A DNA stretch of 64,000 nucleotides, from positions 62,001 to 126,000 of the forward strand of contig LUZY01000013.1 in assembly GCA_001603805.1 (NCBI GenBank). Direction: 5' to 3'. This document shows, piece after piece, positions 61,381-64,000 of this stretch (the stretch's first letter is position 1; every line of letters starts with the position of its first letter). The notes beneath the pieces were generated by a model. The model was not told the DNA's origin and searched no databases. It saw nothing but the letters and a program-made list of their open reading frames with translations. Source of the stretch: Deferribacterales bacterium Deferri_01. Lineage in GTDB: Bacteria > Chrysiogenota > Deferribacteres > Deferribacterales > Geovibrionaceae. The position numbers and the translations under genes are program-made.

Positions 61381-62125
61381 TTTTGCTTATGAAACATGGG
61401 CTGTATTTCTGCGTGAGGCGCTTCTTCTTAAGAATAAGCTCACTAAGTTGGGATTTGTTTTTTACTCTCTCACATCGCCCCTGATATACCTTGCCGCCTT
61501 CGGGTTTGGCTTTGGCTCACGCATAAGTTTTGAAGGGGTAAGATACGAATATTTTCTTGTGCAGGGTATCGTCAGTATGACATCAATGATGAACTCATAC
61601 AACCTTGTGATGCTCGCTGTTAGTTACGGAAGACTCCATACAAAAAGCTTTCAGAACCTCATAACGTCACCGGTGTCTGCTCTTTCACTGATGACGGGAA
61701 CTGTGCTTTCAGGTATTCTGCGCGGAGTTATGGCTTCAGTCGTTGTCATTTTAGCAGGTTTTATTCTGTTTGATGTATTCCCTTTTGGCTTTTTCTCTGC
61801 TGTTGCGTTGTTCTTTAACCTGTTATTTGCCGGTTCACTGGGAGTTATTATAGGGTTGTCGATTAAAGATCTGGAAGCAAATGCTGTAATTATGAATTTT
61901 TTTATTATGCCTATGAATTTTTTCTCCGGTACATTTTATCCGGTGGATAATCTGCCCGGTTTTCTGAATAAGCTGGTTTATTTATTTCCGCTTACCCATA
62001 CAAATATCATTATGAGAGCAGAATCAATGACACAACCAGTGCTTTTATCATTAATAATATTGATTATTTTGACATTTATAACCTTCATTGCAGGTGTATT
62101 CATGCTTAAGCGTTATTCTGAATAA
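61364..62125 (+). CDS. ABC-2 type transporter permease (second pair)
   Basis: 253 residues from ATG 61364 (GAAGGAGG before it), six helices. V-Q-G-I-V-S-M-T-S-M-M-N near 65 and F-F-S-G-T-F-Y-P-V-D-N-L-P near 187 match the permease at 47002. Last gene of the haem operon. Substrate unknown: export of haem excess, of a breakdown product or a role with the importer are open. Confidence 0.88.
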   Translation: MNTVLDFAYETWAVFLREALLLKNKLTKLGFVFYSLTSPLIYLAAFGFGFGSRISFEGVRYEYFLVQGIVSMTSMMNSYNLVMLAVSYGRLHTKSFQNLITSPVSALSLMTGTVLSGILRGVMASVVVILAGFILFDVFPFGFFSAVALFFNLLFAGSLGVIIGLSIKDLEANAVIMNFFIMPMNFFSGTFYPVDNLPGFLNKLVYLFPLTHTNIIMRAESMTQPVLLSLIILIILTFITFIAGVFMLKRYSE

Positions 62126-62129
62126 ATTA

Positions 62130-62250
62130 AACCTCTCCTTTTTCCTAAAATAGTTGACAAGTTTTATTTATAGAGTTAGAAAATTAAAACTTTAATTTGC
62201 ATTCCTAACAAACTGTCATCGTTTTAGTTAAATATTCCGAGGGAGAGGTT
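62130..62250 (+). promoter_or_regulatory. Inverted repeat pairing with the ribosome-binding site of the zinc-ribbon gene
   Basis: AACCTCTCC (62130-62138) is the exact complement of GGAGAGGTT (62242-62250), which holds the Shine-Dalgarno of the next gene. The first arm lies before the promoter at 62154, so it exists only in read-through RNA from the haem operon. Confidence 0.4.
62154..62182 (+). promoter_or_regulatory. Promoter of the zinc-ribbon/radical SAM unit
   Basis: TTGACA (62154-62159), a 17-base spacer and TAGAAA (62177-62182) lie 76 bases before the zinc-ribbon ATG. Confidence 0.55.
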
Positions 62251-62257
62251 AAATTTG

Positions 62258-62404
62258 ATGAGAGAAGAAACTGCTGAAAAGCAGACTCATAATGATAAAG
62301 AATACAGATGCCCGAATTGTGGTAAGCTCCTTATGAAAGGGGATGTTAATATTGTTCAGATTAAATGCCCACGCTGTAAAAATATTGTTACTTTCAAAGG
62401 GTAG
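62258..62404 (+). CDS. 48-residue Com-like zinc-ribbon protein
   Basis: Starts at ATG 62258, nine bases after GGGAGAGG. After 17 polar residues it has Y-R-C-P-N-C-G-K-L-L and then I-K-C-P-R-C-K-N-I-V: two C-x2-C knuckles 15 residues apart, a treble-clef/rubredoxin-type zinc site very similar to the Mu-type Com zinc finger, a translation regulator in phage Mu. No phage genes are near, so it is probably a resident member of this family. It may bind RNA or support the radical SAM protein encoded 82 bases downstream. Function unknown. Confidence 0.75.
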   Translation: MREETAEKQTHNDKEYRCPNCGKLLMKGDVNIVQIKCPRCKNIVTFKG

Positions 62405-62486
62405 TGTTCAGTAAGAGTCAAAAAGAACAGTATCTTTATTTTTTCCTATAAGCTATTATTGCCCCTGTTTCCTTCGGGGAGGGCTT

Positions 62487-63842
62487 ATGGGCTCAAATGA
62501 AAATTATTTAAACCGCTTTGTTGAATCAGCAAAAAAAGAATACGGACAAGGGTATGATTCTCTACGTTTTCTAACACCTGAAGAAGCCGTTCGTGCTGTA
62601 TCCAAAAGGACAGAGCTTCTTGAGAGCCTCAAAGGAAAAATTAAATGGGATTACTCAGGCACAAAGACAGATTCCGAAAACCTCTCCCCGGGCTGCCGCC
62701 TCTGCGGAAGCGGTGAGTGGTCATGCCTTTTTATAAATAACAAATGCAACTGTTCCTGCTTTTACTGCCCTGCATCTCAGGATGAAAAGGGCGTTCCCGC
62801 CACAAATACCGTGAGTTTTCCTGCTCCGGAGGAGTATGCGGCATACCTGAAAAAGTTCAGCTTCAAGGGTGCAAGCATCAGCGGTGGCGAGCCTCTGCTC
62901 ACACCAAAACTTACTCTCGCTTTTATCAGAACAATAAAAAAAGCTTTCGGAAATAATATTTACCTCTGGATGTACACTAACGGTACTCTGGCGGATGATG
63001 AAATCCTCGCCAGCCTGCGTGATGCGGGGCTTGATGAGATACGTTTTGATATAGGCGCAACATCATACAAACTGGATAATCTGAAACGTGCCTGTGGAGT
63101 GATACCCACTGTTACTGTTGAGATTCCTGCAATACCTGAGGAAAAGGAGCTTTTACAGAAGCTTATGCCGGAACTTGCGGAAATGGGAGTCAAACATCTT
63201 AACCTCCACCAGTTGAGGCTTACTCCGTATAACTTTGAAAAACTTATTAAGAGAAACTACACATATATCCACGGTGAGAGGGTTACAGTTCTGGAATCAG
63301 AGCTTACAGCCCTTGAGGTCATTAAATACGGAAAAGACAACAACATTAATCTACCCGTCAATTACTGCTCTTTTGTTTATAAAAACCGTTTTCAGGCGGC
63401 AGGAGCGAGAAGGCGTAATGCCGGTTTTATAATGAAGGGTTACGAAACTCTCACCGAAAGCGGATTTATTCGTACTTTCTGCCTCAAAGGAGATAGCAAT
63501 GTACTTACCTCTCTTTCTTCTTCTTTTAGCGAAGGTCTGTTTATGATGAACGGCGGAGAGCTTTATGTACACCCGTCTTTGATGAAAAACCTTGATTTAT
63601 GCGGTATTAAGGTAGTTATAAGATATTCTGCGGCCCGCCAGATGGGTTCTGTGAGCTACCATAACCCGTTTATGGAGGTGAAGGTGACTAAAAGCAAAAA
63701 GATAGCTGTGGAGCGTTACCGCACCGGGGATGAAATTATACTTGGACAGGACGAAGCCGCCTCATTTGCCGATAAAGGAACGCTGCCTGAGAGGCTTGAT
63801 GAATATGAGTTTATAAAAGAAGGCTTGCAGGAATACATATAA
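62487..63842 (+). CDS. Radical SAM protein of unknown function
   Basis: 451 residues. The SAM/[4Fe-4S] motif is C-N-C-S-C-F-Y-C near residue 88 (C-x3-C-x2-C), followed by I-S-G-G-E-P-L-L near 133 and Y-T-N-G-T-L near 160. Before it, C-R-L-C-G-S-G-E-W-S-C adds three cysteines that may hold another cluster or zinc. The long C-terminal part (about 290-450) has no family I recognise. The layout is like activase-type radical SAM proteins. It is next to the haem operon and after a zinc-ribbon gene, with its own GGGGAGGG site; role unknown. Confidence 0.8.
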   Translation: MGSNENYLNRFVESAKKEYGQGYDSLRFLTPEEAVRAVSKRTELLESLKGKIKWDYSGTKTDSENLSPGCRLCGSGEWSCLFINNKCNCSCFYCPASQDEKGVPATNTVSFPAPEEYAAYLKKFSFKGASISGGEPLLTPKLTLAFIRTIKKAFGNNIYLWMYTNGTLADDEILASLRDAGLDEIRFDIGATSYKLDNLKRACGVIPTVTVEIPAIPEEKELLQKLMPELAEMGVKHLNLHQLRLTPYNFEKLIKRNYTYIHGERVTVLESELTALEVIKYGKDNNINLPVNYCSFVYKNRFQAAGARRRNAGFIMKGYETLTESGFIRTFCLKGDSNVLTSLSSSFSEGLFMMNGGELYVHPSLMKNLDLCGIKVVIRYSAARQMGSVSYHNPFMEVKVTKSKKIAVERYRTGDEIILGQDEAASFADKGTLPERLDEYEFIKEGLQEYI

Positions 63843-63949
63843 ATTTTTTTCACTGCCACAGATAAAAATAGGCAGAAGCTGGCTTTAAATTGAGAAACTT
63901 TATTAAAAGGCTGAATATTTAGTACGCTCCCAGCGATCCTCAGACAACT

Positions 63950-63982
63950 TCCCGCTTCTAACGGTACGGGAGATTATTTTGT
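63950..63982 (+). terminator. Weak terminator-like hairpin at the right edge
   Basis: A short stem TCCCG/CGGGA with a 12-base loop is followed by GATTATTTTG. It lies about 110 bases after the last gene. Nothing else is seen in 63843-64000. Confidence 0.3.
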
Positions 63983-64000
63983 TACTTAAAACTTTTATTT

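Noticed and set aside
62258-62404. Prophage remnant, because of the Mu Com-like zinc ribbon and the Gp37/Gp68-type protein
   Set aside because: The two genes are 46 kb apart with no integrase, capsid, tail or lysis genes between or around them.

Overview
The window is about 64 kb of a Gram-negative, anaerobically respiring bacterium with moderate GC. Outer-membrane proteins (a TonB-dependent receptor, an OprD-like porin, a TolC-type channel), multihaem cytochrome and flavin reductase genes, an NrfD/PsrC-type oxidoreductase and an oxygen-independent B12 pathway all fit a respiratory anaerobe. Deferribacterota (Geovibrio/Denitrovibrio/Seleniivibrio-like) is my best guess; it is an inference from gene content, not a marker-gene result. 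I saw no rRNA, tRNA, CRISPR array, insertion sequence or prophage.

Layout. 1-1845: end of an iron-sulfur/NrfD respiratory oxidoreductase operon, followed by a ModE-type regulator. 2392-8281: ribose locus, rbsDACB diverging from rbsR-rbsK around twin palindromic operators. 8484-11072: metNIQ methionine importer; then mprF. 13801-16335: B12-independent methionine synthase metE behind a cobalamin riboswitch. 16438-17580: a DUF5131 protein and a MoaE-like protein. 17609-23261: GntR regulator diverging from a periplasmic reductase module (tetrahaem cytochrome, flavoprotein, porin, MFS transporter). 23273-27915: MacA-MacB-TolC-type efflux system.

28405-51354 is a large cobamide locus. It holds cobS-cobT-cobU, cobD-cbiB-cbiR, cbiL, cbiP-sirC-cbiA-cbiC, cbiDEFGHJ and, behind a second cobalamin riboswitch, cbiK, an ABC-2 exporter, a BtuCDF-type importer, cobA and btuR. 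Nearly the whole anaerobic pathway is present; cbiT is the one core ring-modification gene I could not find. A DUF3649-PepSY-DUF3325 membrane set (34201-36376) sits inside it and is probably iron related.

51575-62125 is a haem acquisition and anaerobic haem degradation operon: exbB-exbD-tonB, a haem-type receptor, a flavodoxin, HutW radical SAM enzyme, HutX carrier, a BtuF/ChuT-type binding protein with permease and ATPase, and another ABC-2 exporter pair. A separate small unit follows, with a 48-residue zinc ribbon and a radical SAM protein of unknown function.

The most interesting points: (1) the only cobaltochelatase here carries a signal peptide and is co-transcribed with one exporter and one importer, which suggests a periplasmic cobalt-insertion loop; (2) an ABC-2 exporter is paired with a tetrapyrrole-type importer twice; (3) the periplasmic flavin reductase lacks most fumarate reductase catalytic residues and so should reduce some other acceptor; (4) the zinc ribbon/radical SAM unit next to the haem genes is unexplained.
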